Notes: generated from the sequence alone by a model not told the origin. A stretch of 64,000 nucleotides of DNA from Planctomycetota bacterium (GCA_020631815.1 JACKGW010000007.1:62001-126000), one strand, 5' to 3'. Numbered from the stretch's first letter, positions 40,024-50,016 are shown. Program-made: numbers and translations.

Positions 40024-43000
40024 CGTCCGTCCTCCGTGCGCGCGCGCACCTCGATCACTTCCCCCCGGCTTCGACCGCCGACATCGGGGTAGTACATGAG
40101 CTCGGCCTGGGCCGGCAGCGCGCGGAAGCTGCCGACGTGCGTGGCCCGGAAGCGGTGACGCACGCGCAGCTCGCCTCCTGCCGCCGTCGACGTGATCCAG
40201 TCGTACGTCCGATCGTCTTGCACGTCGGTCTCGCCCTCCGTCGTGGGGGCGAGCCCCGGCACGGAGACGCCGACGACGTCCTCGCTCTCGAAGCCCGCCA
40301 CGTGGGGCTCGGTCAGCATCACGTAGCGCAGGTCCCGTTGCGATCGAACCACGATCTCGCTCTCGACCAGGGCGCCGACCTCGACGCTCTCCTCCAGGAG
40401 GCGGCGGGTCCAGCTGGTGCCGTCGGTCGACGGCTCGACGACCCACCACGTGCGCGCGACGACCAGTGGATCGGCTGCCGCGGCCAGGGCATCGCCGGCC
40501 TCCATGCCGTTCGCGATCACCACCACGTCGAAGAGGCTCTCCGGCGTGCCTGCGGCGACGAGCTCCAGGCGGGCACCGGCGACGAGTCGTTCGGCAGGCA
40601 GCTCCGTCGTGAAGGCACCGCTGCGTCCGAGCGTCGCGAGCGGAGCACCATCCAGCGTGATCGCCACCGGCCCGGCGTGACCCGGGTCGCCTTCGCGCAC
40701 GGCCAGGGCCACGAGAAGCCGGACCACGGCTGCGGTGTCACGCGTACTGCCCCAGTAGGTGCCGCCTCCGCGTCGGTCGAGCAGCCAGCGCGCGGCGCCG
40801 CGAACGAGGGCCGGGTCCCCCTCGGCCTCCAGCAGCGCCAAGGCCGCCTCCGCCGTGGCGTGGACGGGATCGCGTTCCCAGCGATCGACGGGTCCGGACT
40901 CCGCGCGCCACCACACGCCACCGTCGCTCTCGCGAACCGCTGCATCGTCGAGGTTGGCCGCCAGGCGTTCGCTGGCCGCGGCATCGTTCGCCGCGACGGC
41001 GGCCCGTAGCAGCAAGGCGGTCGTCAGCGGATCCGCCGCGCCGCCCGCCTGCGCCCACGCCGACACGGCAGGCGCCAGCCAGGCCGGGTCCAAGCGCCCC
41101 GCTTCCGCCAAGGCGAGCAGGGCACGAACGAGCGGCGCACCCCGAGCGGGCTCGCTGCCGCGTGTCGTCTCCAGCCACGACGCGAGCCAAGAGGCGGCTC
41201 CGTTTCGCAGCGCGTCGACGCGTGCGTTCCCTCCGCCCGCCTGCAGGAGGCGTGTCAGGCCGTCGAGCACGAGTGCCGTCATGTCGGCGTTGGACGCGTC
41301 GCTCGGCCACCAGCCGAAGCCGCCGTCCGCGTGGCGGAGCTCCTCGAGGCGGGCCACGCCGCGCTCCACGCGTTCACGGATGGCGCTCTCGCCGGTGTCG
41401 GGGAGGCCGGCGCCGGGCCAGGGACTGCCGAGCGCCACGACCAGTGGCACGAGGCGACTCATCGTCTGCTCCGTGCAGCCGTGCGGGTAGTCCACGAGGT
41501 AGGGCAAGGCGTCTTCGACGGCGCGTCGCAGGCCGGGCTGGACGATCACCCGACCGCTCCAGGTTCCGGCGACGGCGCCGGCAGGAATCTCGAGCGCAGC
41601 GCTCGCCTGACCCGCGACGGCACGAGTCGTCGCGGCCACGCGCCGCTGGATGCCCGCGGCATGGACGGGCAGCGTCCGCGCCTCGGCGTCGGCCAGCGTG
41701 GCACGCCGTGCGTCCACCGCACCCGCGCGCACTTCCAGGTGCCGCTCGCCGACCTCGCCGGCCTCGAGTCTCGTGGTGCCCACGTAGGTGTCGCCTGCGG
41801 CGAACGGTGCGATGGGGGCGGGGTGGACCTCGACGCGCGCCCCGTCCCAGGCGGCCTCGAGCGCGAGATCCGCGAGGGGGCCCGTCGTCCGGTTGCGCAG
41901 GATCACGGGTGCCTCGACGACATCGCCCGCCCGCAGGAAGCGCGGCAGGGTGACGCGGGCCTCGAGCGGCAGCTCGGCCACCACCGTCGCTTCGCCATGG
42001 CCCACGCGGGTCGTCGCATCGACCGCCTCGGCCGTGGCGCGCCAGCGCGTCAGATCGTCCGCCAGCCGCACGGCCTCGACGCGCGCGCGTCCCTCGGCAT
42101 CGGTCACCAGGTGCGGCGACCAGTGCATGGAGGCGAGGAACGTCGTGCGCACCTCGGCTTCGAGCGCGGCCTCACGGGCGTCCTTGCTTTTCTTGGCCTT
42201 GCCCTCCAGCCGACCGAGCCCGCCACCCGTGACGGTCGCTTCGCCGCCGTCGTCGTCGGCGCGCTCCATGTCCTCTTCGGACTCCTCGGGCGCCTCCATG
42301 TCGGGGGCGGGCTCCTCGGGTGCGGGCGCGCGCGCCGGGGGCGGGGAGGTGGGCAGGGGCGCGCCCGGGTCCTCGCCGAGAGCTCCCGGCGCGTCGCCGT
42401 GCTCACCCGCTTCGGCGCCAGGCGCCTCGGCCGAGCCCTCGGCTCGTCGGTCGCGCGCGCGGCCGCCGCGGCCCTCCCCCTTGTTGACCAGCGGGCCCGC
42501 GACCACGGCGCGATCCGCGGCACCCGTGTGGAACCACGCCTCCGTACCGACCTCGTCGCGCCGCGGCGCGTGGAAGAAGCGCGCCAGGGTCGGCGCCGGA
42601 GAGGCGAACAGCTGGTGCAGGGCGTCGTCCACCACCGCGAGGGACACGTCCGCGCCGGCGACGGGTTGACCGGTGTGGTCGCGCACGCTCAAGCTGAAGC
42701 CCACGTCGGTTCCCGGGCGTGCGGTGGCGGCGTCGGGGGTCACGCGCACGTCCAGCAGCGGGGCGGCCGACGGCACGCGCAGCAGGCGCGTCTGCGTGAC
42801 GGCTTCCCCGCGCTCGACGGTCGTCACCGCCACGTACGTGTCGGGCGCATGGCGCTCGTCGAGCGGCAGCTCGATCCATCCGGTGCCGTCGACGAGCGGC
42901 ACCAGGCGCGTCTCCTGGAGGCGCTGGCCTTGGATGGTGGCCAGGGCGACGGGGACGTCGCCCGACGTCCGCACGAGCAGCCGGGCCGTGGAGCCGGGCG

Positions 43001-44822
43001 CGTAGCTGTCGCGGTCCGCGGTGACGACGAGGGACGGCGCCGGGGAGCCCTTCGTGATCTTGGCCGCCATCGCCTCGAGCTCGACGCGCGCGGAGGGCAT
43101 CGCGCCATCCGGCGTCGCCACCACCGCCAGCACGCGGTAGTGCCCGCTCTCCCCCAAGGCCACAGCCGCGCTTCCGCGCCCGTCCTTGTCCAGGCGCACC
43201 GTGGTGGGCTCGGCCCAGGTCTCCTGGCCGTCTGCGCCGATCTCGGCGAGCGTCACGACGGCCACGAGCCCATCGCGCGCGGCGTCTTCGGCGCTCTCGA
43301 GCACCAGCTCCACCCGCGGCTGGTCCTCGGGCCCGTAGACGAAGCGGTCCGTGCGGACGGCCAACCGCCAGGGTGTGGCGCGCACGGCGGCCGATGCACG
43401 TCCCGTGACGTGCAGGCGGCCCGGGCCCTCCACCGTGGCCACGACGGCGAGGAACCCGTCCTCGAGCCCGGCGGGTACAGCGACGTCGAGGGCCAGGGTG
43501 CCGTCGGAGCCCAGGCGCCCACGGCCTGTCGCCACGGTCTGGGGGCGGTACGCCCGACGTTCCGAGCCGAAGAACAAGCGGACGAGCTCGCTGTCGGGGA
43601 ACGGGTCCGGTGCGACGCGTGTGAACAGCACCTGCCACGTGACGGGCGCACCCGGAACGGCACCACCGGCCAGCCACGCGGCCGACACGACACCTTGCAC
43701 ACGCTGCTCGGGTCGAACGGTCGTCGTGGACAAGGTGACGCGCGTCTCGATGGGCGGGCGCCGCCAAGCTTCCACCTGCAGCGGACCGACGTGGCTCTCG
43801 CCGTCGATCGTCGCGACCACGCGCCACGCCCCCGTGCGCGCGTCCTTGGGGAGTCGAAGCGTCGCCGTGAACGTCCCCGTGGCTTCGACGAGGTGCGAGG
43901 TGGCTTCGCCGTGCCTCGTGCCCGCCGGGTCTTCGAGCTGCACGCTGACGCTCCGTGCGCCTGCATCCCGTGCGAGCCCTTGCGGCGTCTCGACGCGCAC
44001 GATGCCGCGCACTTCCACGGCGTCGCCCGGCCGGTACGCCGGCTGGTGGGTCGTGAGGTGCACGCGGCGGCCCGACGGCAGGGCGGGATGCCACGTTCCG
44101 CTTCCGAACGCGCGGTGCATCCACGTGCTGCCCTCGCCACGCTCCACGGCCACCGCGGACAGCGCCAGCGGTCCGGGGCCCACGTCGGTCCAGCGCACGA
44201 ACCCGTCGCGGTCGGAGACCTGTGTCTCGCGATCTCCCTCGCGCTGGACGCGCACGCCGCTCCACGGCCTACCCGTGCGCCGGTCGACGCACCAGACCAG
44301 CACGCCCTCGGGGTGGCGCTTCACGACGAGGCCGAGCGCCGACACTACGGCGGGCACGAGCGCGCGGGCGGGGCCGAAGCGTGCGGCGACGACGTGCACG
44401 CCGGGTGCGCGGGGTCGAAGGGCCGCGGCAACGCGCTGACCCGCAGCGGTCGCGGTCACCGTGGTGCGCTCGACGACCTCGGCGTTCACGAGCTGCAGGA
44501 AGGCCTGCTGCGCCGAACGGGCCGGGGCGTGCCGGGGGTCGGGCTGGTCCACCAGCCACGTCATCTGCTCGCGCGTGAGGGCGATGCGCCCGCGGGAGAC
44601 GGCCGCGGCATCGCTCCCGAGCCGCACCAGCGTGAGCTCGACCGGGCCCGGGGCATCGGTCAGCACCACGACGGGCAGCACGTCACCCGGGACGGGTGAG
44701 CTCTCGACAAGCAAGGACACGTCTTCGGCGCGGGCCGAGGTGGCGCCGAGCACGTGCAGCGCGCCCAGCAGGACGAGGAGGGCGGACGCACCCAGGGCGC
44801 GACGAAGGGGCAGACGGGGCAT
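40020..44822 (-). CDS. Bacterial alpha-2-macroglobulin family protein with thioester
   Basis: 1,600 residues from ATG 44822, with GGGAGGA eight bases upstream. A plain signal peptide ends near 'TSARAED', with no lipobox. The N-terminal half is a row of MG-type beta domains ('HLTTHQPAYRPGDAVEVRGI', 'DRFVYGPEDQPRVELVLES'). A Glu/Pro/Gly-rich low-complexity linker lies at about 42.23-42.48 kb, where a bait region would be expected. The thioester motif is 'YPHGCTEQTMSRL' with Cys at about residue 1116, followed by the alpha/alpha toroid ('DGGFGWWPSDASNADMTALV') and a C-terminal receptor-like domain. Such proteins trap proteases in the periplasm. It forms a two-gene operon with the YfaP-like gene and is divergent from the M14 genes. 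Confidence 0.92.
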   Translation of the reverse strand: MPRLPLRRALGASALLVLLGALHVLGATSARAEDVSLLVESSPVPGDVLPVVVLTDAPGPVELTLVRLGSDAAAVSRGRIALTREQMTWLVDQPDPRHAPARSAQQAFLQLVNAEVVERTTVTATAAGQRVAAALRPRAPGVHVVAARFGPARALVPAVVSALGLVVKRHPEGVLVWCVDRRTGRPWSGVRVQREGDRETQVSDRDGFVRWTDVGPGPLALSAVAVERGEGSTWMHRAFGSGTWHPALPSGRRVHLTTHQPAYRPGDAVEVRGIVRVETPQGLARDAGARSVSVQLEDPAGTRHGEATSHLVEATGTFTATLRLPKDARTGAWRVVATIDGESHVGPLQVEAWRRPPIETRVTLSTTTVRPEQRVQGVVSAAWLAGGAVPGAPVTWQVLFTRVAPDPFPDSELVRLFFGSERRAYRPQTVATGRGRLGSDGTLALDVAVPAGLEDGFLAVVATVEGPGRLHVTGRASAAVRATPWRLAVRTDRFVYGPEDQPRVELVLESAEDAARDGLVAVVTLAEIGADGQETWAEPTTVRLDKDGRGSAAVALGESGHYRVLAVVATPDGAMPSARVELEAMAAKITKGSPAPSLVVTADRDSYAPGSTARLLVRTSGDVPVALATIQGQRLQETRLVPLVDGTGWIELPLDERHAPDTYVAVTTVERGEAVTQTRLLRVPSAAPLLDVRVTPDAATARPGTDVGFSLSVRDHTGQPVAGADVSLAVVDDALHQLFASPAPTLARFFHAPRRDEVGTEAWFHTGAADRAVVAGPLVNKGEGRGGRARDRRAEGSAEAPGAEAGEHGDAPGALGEDPGAPLPTSPPPARAPAPEEPAPDMEAPEESEEDMERADDDGGEATVTGGGLGRLEGKAKKSKDAREAALEAEVRTTFLASMHWSPHLVTDAEGRARVEAVRLADDLTRWRATAEAVDATTRVGHGEATVVAELPLEARVTLPRFLRAGDVVEAPVILRNRTTGPLADLALEAAWDGARVEVHPAPIAPFAAGDTYVGTTRLEAGEVGERHLEVRAGAVDARRATLADAEARTLPVHAAGIQRRVAATTRAVAGQASAALEIPAGAVAGTWSGRVIVQPGLRRAVEDALPYLVDYPHGCTEQTMSRLVPLVVALGSPWPGAGLPDTGESAIRERVERGVARLEELRHADGGFGWWPSDASNADMTALVLDGLTRLLQAGGGNARVDALRNGAASWLASWLETTRGSEPARGAPLVRALLALAEAGRLDPAWLAPAVSAWAQAGGAADPLTTALLLRAAVAANDAAASERLAANLDDAAVRESDGGVWWRAESGPVDRWERDPVHATAEAALALLEAEGDPALVRGAARWLLDRRGGGTYWGSTRDTAAVVRLLVALAVREGDPGHAGPVAITLDGAPLATLGRSGAFTTELPAERLVAGARLELVAAGTPESLFDVVVIANGMEAGDALAAAADPLVVARTWWVVEPSTDGTSWTRRLLEESVEVGALVESEIVVRSQRDLRYVMLTEPHVAGFESEDVVGVSVPGLAPTTEGETDVQDDRTYDWITSTAAGGELRVRHRFRATHVGSFRALPAQAELMYYPDVGGRSRGEVIEVRARTEDGR

Positions 44823-44947
44823 CGGCAGGGTCCTCCCGGGCGGGCGCGATCGCGCCCGATCCGACACGCGCGAGGGCGGCGGGTTCCCGCCTCTCGCCAA
44901 CGCGGGTCTATCGTCGGGGTGGCCCATGCGGGTAGCCTCCGCCTCCC

Positions 44948-46690
44948 GTGCAGGACCGTCACCCGTCGTCGCCTTGGCTCCCGATTCTCCTGTTGGCGCT
45001 GATCGCGGCCGTCTCGGCCCCGCGGGCCGCGGCCGACGAGGGGCCGCCCGGCCCCGCGCCTGCGCCGGCGGATGAGCCGGCCGCGGGCGATCCGCAGGCG
45101 CCTGAGGCCCCGGCCCTCGCCTATCCAGGCCCCGAGGCCGTGGAGTCGGCCCTGGAGGCCCTGGCGGCGGAAGCCGGCGAGGGGCGGGCCCGGGTCGAGG
45201 TCTACGGACGCAGCACGGCCGGCCGACCGCTCGTGGCGCTTCATCTGGGTGCGCCCGGCCGACCGCACGTGCTCGTCCACGGTGGGCTCGGGGACCGCGA
45301 CGCCGCCGGCACGGCGGCGGTCCTCGAGCTGGCGAAGCGCTTGGTCCGTGACGCCGAAGCCGACTTCGACGGCCTGGGCTGGGTCCTGGTCCCGGCGCCG
45401 CACCCCGACGCGCTCGTCGCTTGGCGCCAGGGCGGCGTCTTGCCGGGGCGCGAGGATCTGCGCACCGACCGCGATCGGGACGGGCGCCGGGGCGAAGACG
45501 GGCCTTCCGACATCGACGGCGACGGGATCGTGCTGTGGATGCGCGTGGCGCGGCCCGACGGCGCGTGGCGCGTACGCACCGCGCAAGCCGACGACAAGCG
45601 CAAGGACAAGGCGCCCGAAGATGCCGTCACGGGCGATCCGCGTTGGATGGTCGAGGACGCCGACGCGCGCACCACGCAACGCTATGCGCTGCTGCGCGAG
45701 GGGCTGGACGACGACGGCGACGGCGAGGTCAACGAAGACCCGCCCGCGCTCGACCTGACACGTCAGATGTGCGGCACCTTCGACGGCGTCAGGCCTTGGA
45801 GCGGGGAAGGCCCGTTCCCCGGCTACGCGCCCGAGACGCGCGCCCTCATGGACCTCTCGCTTGCGACGCCGTCCTTGGTCGGTTGGTACGGGTTCACGAG
45901 CAGCGGCACGCACGTGCTGCGCGCCAACGAGCGTGGAACCACGGCCGACGCCGACAAGGAGGCGTACGAGCGGCTGCTCAGGGACCTCGAGGAGGCCACG
46001 GGCCTGAACGGGCGCCGCGCCGGTGGAGACAACCCCGGCAGCGACCTCGACTGGGCCTCGGTTCACCTGGGTGTGCTGGCGGTGCGCATCCCCGTCGCGC
46101 GTGTGGAGCGCTCGGCCAAGGACGCACGTCCGGGCGACGAGATGGACGAGCTCGACTGGCTGCTGTGGAACGACGAGCAGCTTGAGGGCAAGGGCTTCCA
46201 CGCGTGGACACCGTTCGAGCACCCAACCTTGGGGGCTGTCGAGATCGGCGGCTGGCTGCCCGGCACGCGCCACGAGCCACCCGAGGACCAGCTCGGTGCC
46301 GCCGTGGACCGCGTGTGCGAAGCGCCGCGTCGCCACGCCAAGCACCTCGCCCGGATGACGGTGCACGTCGAGACGAAGCCGGCCGGCCCGGGACTCGTGG
46401 AGGTGTTGGTGCACGTCGCCAACGCCGGTGACGCCGACCTCGAGACCCATGCGGCGCGCGACGGTCGCGTGGCGCAGCGCGTCCACGTGCGCCTCGTGAC
46501 CCAAGATGGCGTCGAACGGCTCGGGGGCCCGCCCGCGACCACCGTGCGAGCGCTGGAGCGTGGCGCGCGCGAAGGTCCCCTGCGCTGGCTGCTTCGCGTC
46601 GGTGAGGCCAAGTCCGGGAGCGGCGTGGCTCGCGTGCTCGTCCATCACCGCGTGGGCGGCGATCTCGAAGAGGGGGTGTTCGTCCCGTGA
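44948..46690 (+). CDS. M14 carboxypeptidase-like protein without intact zinc site
   Basis: 580 residues from GTG 44948. A signal peptide ends near 'PRAAADE', then an Ala/Pro linker. It is a paralogue of the next gene: both share the core order 'GRSTAGRPL', an Asp-rich double EF-hand-like loop ('DRDRDGRRGEDGPSDIDGDG') and the C-terminal 'WNDEQLEGKGFHAW..HPTLGAVEIGGW' region. In M14 enzymes zinc is held by H-x-x-E; here the site reads 'LVHGGLGDRD', so the Glu is missing, and the 'NPD' and 'NRNWP' blocks of the partner have no match. It is likely a non-catalytic partner or a new activity. The stop overlaps the next start (GTGA), so the two are co-translated. Confidence 0.75.
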   Translation: MQDRHPSSPWLPILLLALIAAVSAPRAAADEGPPGPAPAPADEPAAGDPQAPEAPALAYPGPEAVESALEALAAEAGEGRARVEVYGRSTAGRPLVALHLGAPGRPHVLVHGGLGDRDAAGTAAVLELAKRLVRDAEADFDGLGWVLVPAPHPDALVAWRQGGVLPGREDLRTDRDRDGRRGEDGPSDIDGDGIVLWMRVARPDGAWRVRTAQADDKRKDKAPEDAVTGDPRWMVEDADARTTQRYALLREGLDDDGDGEVNEDPPALDLTRQMCGTFDGVRPWSGEGPFPGYAPETRALMDLSLATPSLVGWYGFTSSGTHVLRANERGTTADADKEAYERLLRDLEEATGLNGRRAGGDNPGSDLDWASVHLGVLAVRIPVARVERSAKDARPGDEMDELDWLLWNDEQLEGKGFHAWTPFEHPTLGAVEIGGWLPGTRHEPPEDQLGAAVDRVCEAPRRHAKHLARMTVHVETKPAGPGLVEVLVHVANAGDADLETHAARDGRVAQRVHVRLVTQDGVERLGGPPATTVRALERGAREGPLRWLLRVGEAKSGSGVARVLVHHRVGGDLEEGVFVP

Positions 46691-48411
46691 GCACGACCAG
46701 CCGCCTGCTTGGCGTGTTCCTTGCGTGCGCGCTGGCCCTCGTGGTCGGGCCACGCCGCAGCCACGCCGAAGACGAGAAGGACCTCGTGTGGTTGCGCTTC
46801 GACCGCTACCTCGATGACGAGGGTGTGAACCGCGCGCTCGAGCGCGTGCACGCGGCGTGGCCCGCGTGGACGCGTCTGGAGTCGATGGGGTCCAGCCGCG
46901 AGGGGCGCCCGCTGCTCGTCCTCACGGTGTTCGATCCTGGCGGCCCCGACCCCGATACGCGGCCGGCCTTCTACGTGGACGGCAACACCCACGGCAACGA
47001 GGTCCAGGCCAGCGAGGTCTGCCTTTGCTTCATCAAGTACGTGCTGACCTCGCAGCGTGAGCACGTGCGGCGCCTGCTGCGACGCGTCACCGTGCACGTC
47101 GCGCCCTGCGTCAACCCGGACAGCCGGCACCGCTTCTTCCACACGCCGCAGACGCCCCACAGCCCGCGACGCGTGATGCGTCCCGTCGACGACGATGGCG
47201 ACGGCCGCGTCGACGAAGACGGGCCCGACGACCTGGACGGCGACGGGCACATCGTGTCCATGCGCATCAAGGACCCCGAGGGCGATTCCGTCGTGGACGA
47301 GCGCGACGATCGCCTCATGCGGCGCCTCGAGCCCGGCGAGACCGCGGCCGTCCGCTACCGCATGCTCGGCCCCGAGGGGTTCGACAACGACGGCGACGGG
47401 CAGTCGTGCGAAGACGGAGAGGGCGGTGTCGACCCCAACCGCAACTGGCCCGGCAGCTGGCGGCCGGAACGCGACCAGGACGGGGCGGGGCCGTACCCGC
47501 TGTCCGAGCCCGAGACCCGGGCCACGGCGCTCTGGATGCTGCGCTTGCCGCATCTCTCCGGGGTGCAGAGCTTCCACAACGCCGGGCGGATGATCTTGCG
47601 ACCGCCCGCGGCGTTCACCGACCGCGAAGCCCGCATGCCGGGCTCCGACATCCGGCTCTACGAAGAGCTCCAGCGGCGGGGCCTCGGTGTGCTCCCGACC
47701 TATCGCGCGATGCAGATCCGCGAAGACCTCTACCGCGTCTTCGGCGGCTTCGTGGACTGGACCTGGTTCGACCTCGGCGTCTTCTCGTTCACGAACGAGC
47801 TGTGGGGCAACCTCGAGGCCGAGCGCGGGCCTGCCGACGAGGCGCGCGGCGAGGACGACCCGCGGCTGTCGGCGTTGCGTTGGAACGACGAGGTACTCGG
47901 CGGTGCGGGCTTCGTGCGCTGGCACGAGGTGAAGCACCCGACCTTGGGGACGGTCGAGGTGGGGGGCTGGACGCGCTTCACGACTCGCACGGATCCGGTG
48001 GAGTACCTCCACGAAACGTGCATGCGCAACGCGTTGTTCTGCGTGCAGCATGCCGAGGCGCTTCCGGATGTGCACGTCGAGGTACTCGATCGCGATCCCG
48101 TGCGCGGCACGATCGACGTCCGCGTGCGAAACGACGCGCTGCTACCGACCATCGGCGAGCTGCCGCGACGGTTGGGCGTGCTGCCGCCGGATCGCATCCG
48201 CCTGGAAGGCGGAACCGTGACGGCCGCGCTCCGGCTGCGCGCGGGTCGCGATGCAGACGTGCTGGACGTGCGTGCCGGCGAGGCCCGGCTACCCGAAGGT
48301 GTGGAGGGCGCGGGCGAAGTACGCGTGCGCCTCTTCGTGACGGGCGAAGCCAAGGCCATCGTCTTCACCAGCCGCACCGGCGGCACGCATCGCGTCGCCC
48401 TCCAGCGCTAG
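46687..48411 (+). CDS. Secreted M14 zinc carboxypeptidase with Ca-binding-like loops
   Basis: 574 residues from GTG 46687. A signal peptide ends near 'RRSHAED'. The M14 zinc motif is 'DGNTHGNEVQASEV' (H-x-x-E). 'APCVNPDSRHRF' and 'GVDPNRNWPGSW' carry the Asn/Arg substrate-binding residues, and 'GVQSFHNAGRMILRPP' holds the third zinc ligand, His. An Asp-rich segment ('DDDGDGRVDEDGPDDLDGDG') looks like two calcium-binding loops and is inserted between the zinc blocks. The C-terminal ~130 residues look like a beta sandwich. The enzyme would trim C-terminal residues of peptides outside the cytoplasm. It forms a pair with the metal-site-less paralogue. Hairpins follow the stop. Confidence 0.88.
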   Translation: MSTTSRLLGVFLACALALVVGPRRSHAEDEKDLVWLRFDRYLDDEGVNRALERVHAAWPAWTRLESMGSSREGRPLLVLTVFDPGGPDPDTRPAFYVDGNTHGNEVQASEVCLCFIKYVLTSQREHVRRLLRRVTVHVAPCVNPDSRHRFFHTPQTPHSPRRVMRPVDDDGDGRVDEDGPDDLDGDGHIVSMRIKDPEGDSVVDERDDRLMRRLEPGETAAVRYRMLGPEGFDNDGDGQSCEDGEGGVDPNRNWPGSWRPERDQDGAGPYPLSEPETRATALWMLRLPHLSGVQSFHNAGRMILRPPAAFTDREARMPGSDIRLYEELQRRGLGVLPTYRAMQIREDLYRVFGGFVDWTWFDLGVFSFTNELWGNLEAERGPADEARGEDDPRLSALRWNDEVLGGAGFVRWHEVKHPTLGTVEVGGWTRFTTRTDPVEYLHETCMRNALFCVQHAEALPDVHVEVLDRDPVRGTIDVRVRNDALLPTIGELPRRLGVLPPDRIRLEGGTVTAALRLRAGRDADVLDVRAGEARLPEGVEGAGEVRVRLFVTGEAKAIVFTSRTGGTHRVALQR

Positions 48412-48430
48412 CGCGCGGAGGTGCCTGGCT

Positions 48431-48462
48431 CGCGACGGCGCCGCTTGGCGGCGCGGGTCGCG
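48431..48462 (+). terminator. Hairpin after the M14 gene
   Basis: Two nested stems: outer 6 bp (48431-48436 with 48457-48462) and inner 7 bp (48438-48444 with 48448-48454) around a 3-nt loop, 20 bases after the stop. No T-run. Confidence 0.55.
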
Positions 48463-48523
48463 TGCCTGGCTCCAACGTGCGGCCCTCGCCAGCGAGCCGA
48501 CCGCGGAGTGCGTGCACGCCAAG

Positions 48524-48558
48524 GGCTCCCCGGGCAGCGCAGGAGGGCCCGGGGAGCC
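48524..48558. terminator. Strong hairpin between convergent genes
   Basis: Perfect 12-bp stem (48524-48535 with 48547-48558) and 11-nt loop, placed midway between the convergent M14 and CorC-like genes. It could serve both strands. Confidence 0.6.
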
Positions 48559-48625
48559 TGGCACCTCGCTCGCGGCTGCGCTGGCGCTCCGCCGCAGCAA
48601 GGAGCCCGGCACCACGGGAGGCACC

Positions 48626-49930
48626 TCAGCTGTTCGCGGGCGGCTCGGCAGCGGGGGTGGCGGGCGTGACGCCGGGCGTGACGTCTTCGTCGCGCACGAA
48701 GCGGGCGCGGACGCGGACGGCCATCACGGGGTCGGCCAGGCGTACGACCAGCTCGAGGCCGCCAGCGAGGACCAAGCGGTCGCCAGGCACGGGGATGCGG
48801 CCCAGCGCATCGGAGAACAGCCCCGTGATGGTCGTGTTCTCCTGCTCGTCGTCTTCCCACGCCACGGGGCAGTGGAGGAAGCGCGCCACGTCGCGCGCGC
48901 GCGTCAGCCCGTGCACGAGGGCCACGTCGCGCGAGACGCGCTTCACTAGGCCCGCCGTGACGTCCATCTCGTCGATGGCTTCGCCCACGAGCTCCTCGAC
49001 CAGGTCGTCCATGGTGATGACGCCCTCGGTCACGCCGTACTCGTCCAGCACGATGGCCATGGAGCCGTGGGCCTGCTGCACGTCCTTGAGCACGTCGTCG
49101 ACCTTGCGCGACGTGGGGATGAACAGGGCGCGCTTCATGAGCTGGCCCACGGTGACGCTCTCGTCGCCCCGCACCAAGGCTTCCAGCGCGTCGCGCAGCG
49201 ACAGCACGCCGATCACCGTGTCCAGGTCGTCGCGGTAGACCGGGTACTGGCTGTGCGGCCACTCGAGGAGCTTGGCCCGGAGCGAGCTCATCGTGGCGTC
49301 CTCCGGCAGCGCGCGGACCAGGCGGCGTGGCGTCATGACGTCCGCCGCCGTGATGTCGTCCAGACGGAACACACGGCGGATCAGCTCGGCCTGCTCGCTC
49401 TCGATGTGGCCGCCCTCCTCGCCGAGGCGCGCCAGCTCGCGGATCTCCGCCTCCTCGCCGGGGGCGATGCGGTGCTTGGGGCGCGCCCAGCCCACGAGCA
49501 GCTCGACGACCCAGACGAGCGGGGCGAGGACGCGCCGGACCTGCACCAGCGCCGGGGCCACGAACATGGCGATGCGCTCGGGCCGTGCCTCGCCGAGCAC
49601 CTTGGGCACGATCTCGCCGAAGGCGATGATCATCATGGTCTGCAGCGTGATGAACACGAGCATCGCCGTCGGGGTCACGAGGACCTGCGTGGCGTAGGCC
49701 GAGATGGCCGCCGTACCCGCGATGGCGAACACGTTGTTCAGGAACACGATCGAGGCCAGCGTGCGCCCCGGGTCCTGGCGCAGCGGCAAGAGCCGGATCG
49801 CGCGTCGGTCGCCGCCTTCGATCAGGGCGCGAATGCGCGCCTCGCTCGACGAGAGCAGGGCAGCCTCGCTCAAGGAGCAGAAGAAGGACCCGGCGAGGTT
49901 GCCGAGCACGAACAGGGCCAGCTGGACCAT
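48626..49930 (-). CDS. CNNM/CorC-type transporter-associated protein (DUF21-CBS-CorC_HlyC)
   Basis: 434 residues from ATG 49930. Domains: DUF21 membrane region with four hydrophobic segments over residues 1-150 ('SLSEAALLSSSEARIRALIE', 'GEIVPKVLGEARPERIAMF'), a CBS pair over about 195-325 ('DVMTPRRLVRALPEDATMSS', 'MAIVLDEYGVTEGVITMDDL'), and the CorC_HlyC domain at about 345-420. The family is linked to Mg/Co efflux or metal balance; older names call it haemolysin. The tail is Thr/Pro/Ala-rich. It is divergent from the cyclase gene 86 bases away. Confidence 0.92.
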   Translation of the reverse strand: MVQLALFVLGNLAGSFFCSLSEAALLSSSEARIRALIEGGDRRAIRLLPLRQDPGRTLASIVFLNNVFAIAGTAAISAYATQVLVTPTAMLVFITLQTMMIIAFGEIVPKVLGEARPERIAMFVAPALVQVRRVLAPLVWVVELLVGWARPKHRIAPGEEAEIRELARLGEEGGHIESEQAELIRRVFRLDDITAADVMTPRRLVRALPEDATMSSLRAKLLEWPHSQYPVYRDDLDTVIGVLSLRDALEALVRGDESVTVGQLMKRALFIPTSRKVDDVLKDVQQAHGSMAIVLDEYGVTEGVITMDDLVEELVGEAIDEMDVTAGLVKRVSRDVALVHGLTRARDVARFLHCPVAWEDDEQENTTITGLFSDALGRIPVPGDRLVLAGGLELVVRLADPVMAVRVRARFVRDEDVTPGVTPATPAAEPPANS

Positions 49931-50016
49931 CGACTCCCGCGCGCCTCCGCGCGCCTCTCGGGGGCCGGCCCCGTAGACTCCGCGTCAGGCAGCCGAGTGT
50001 ACGGGAGGCCCGCCGC

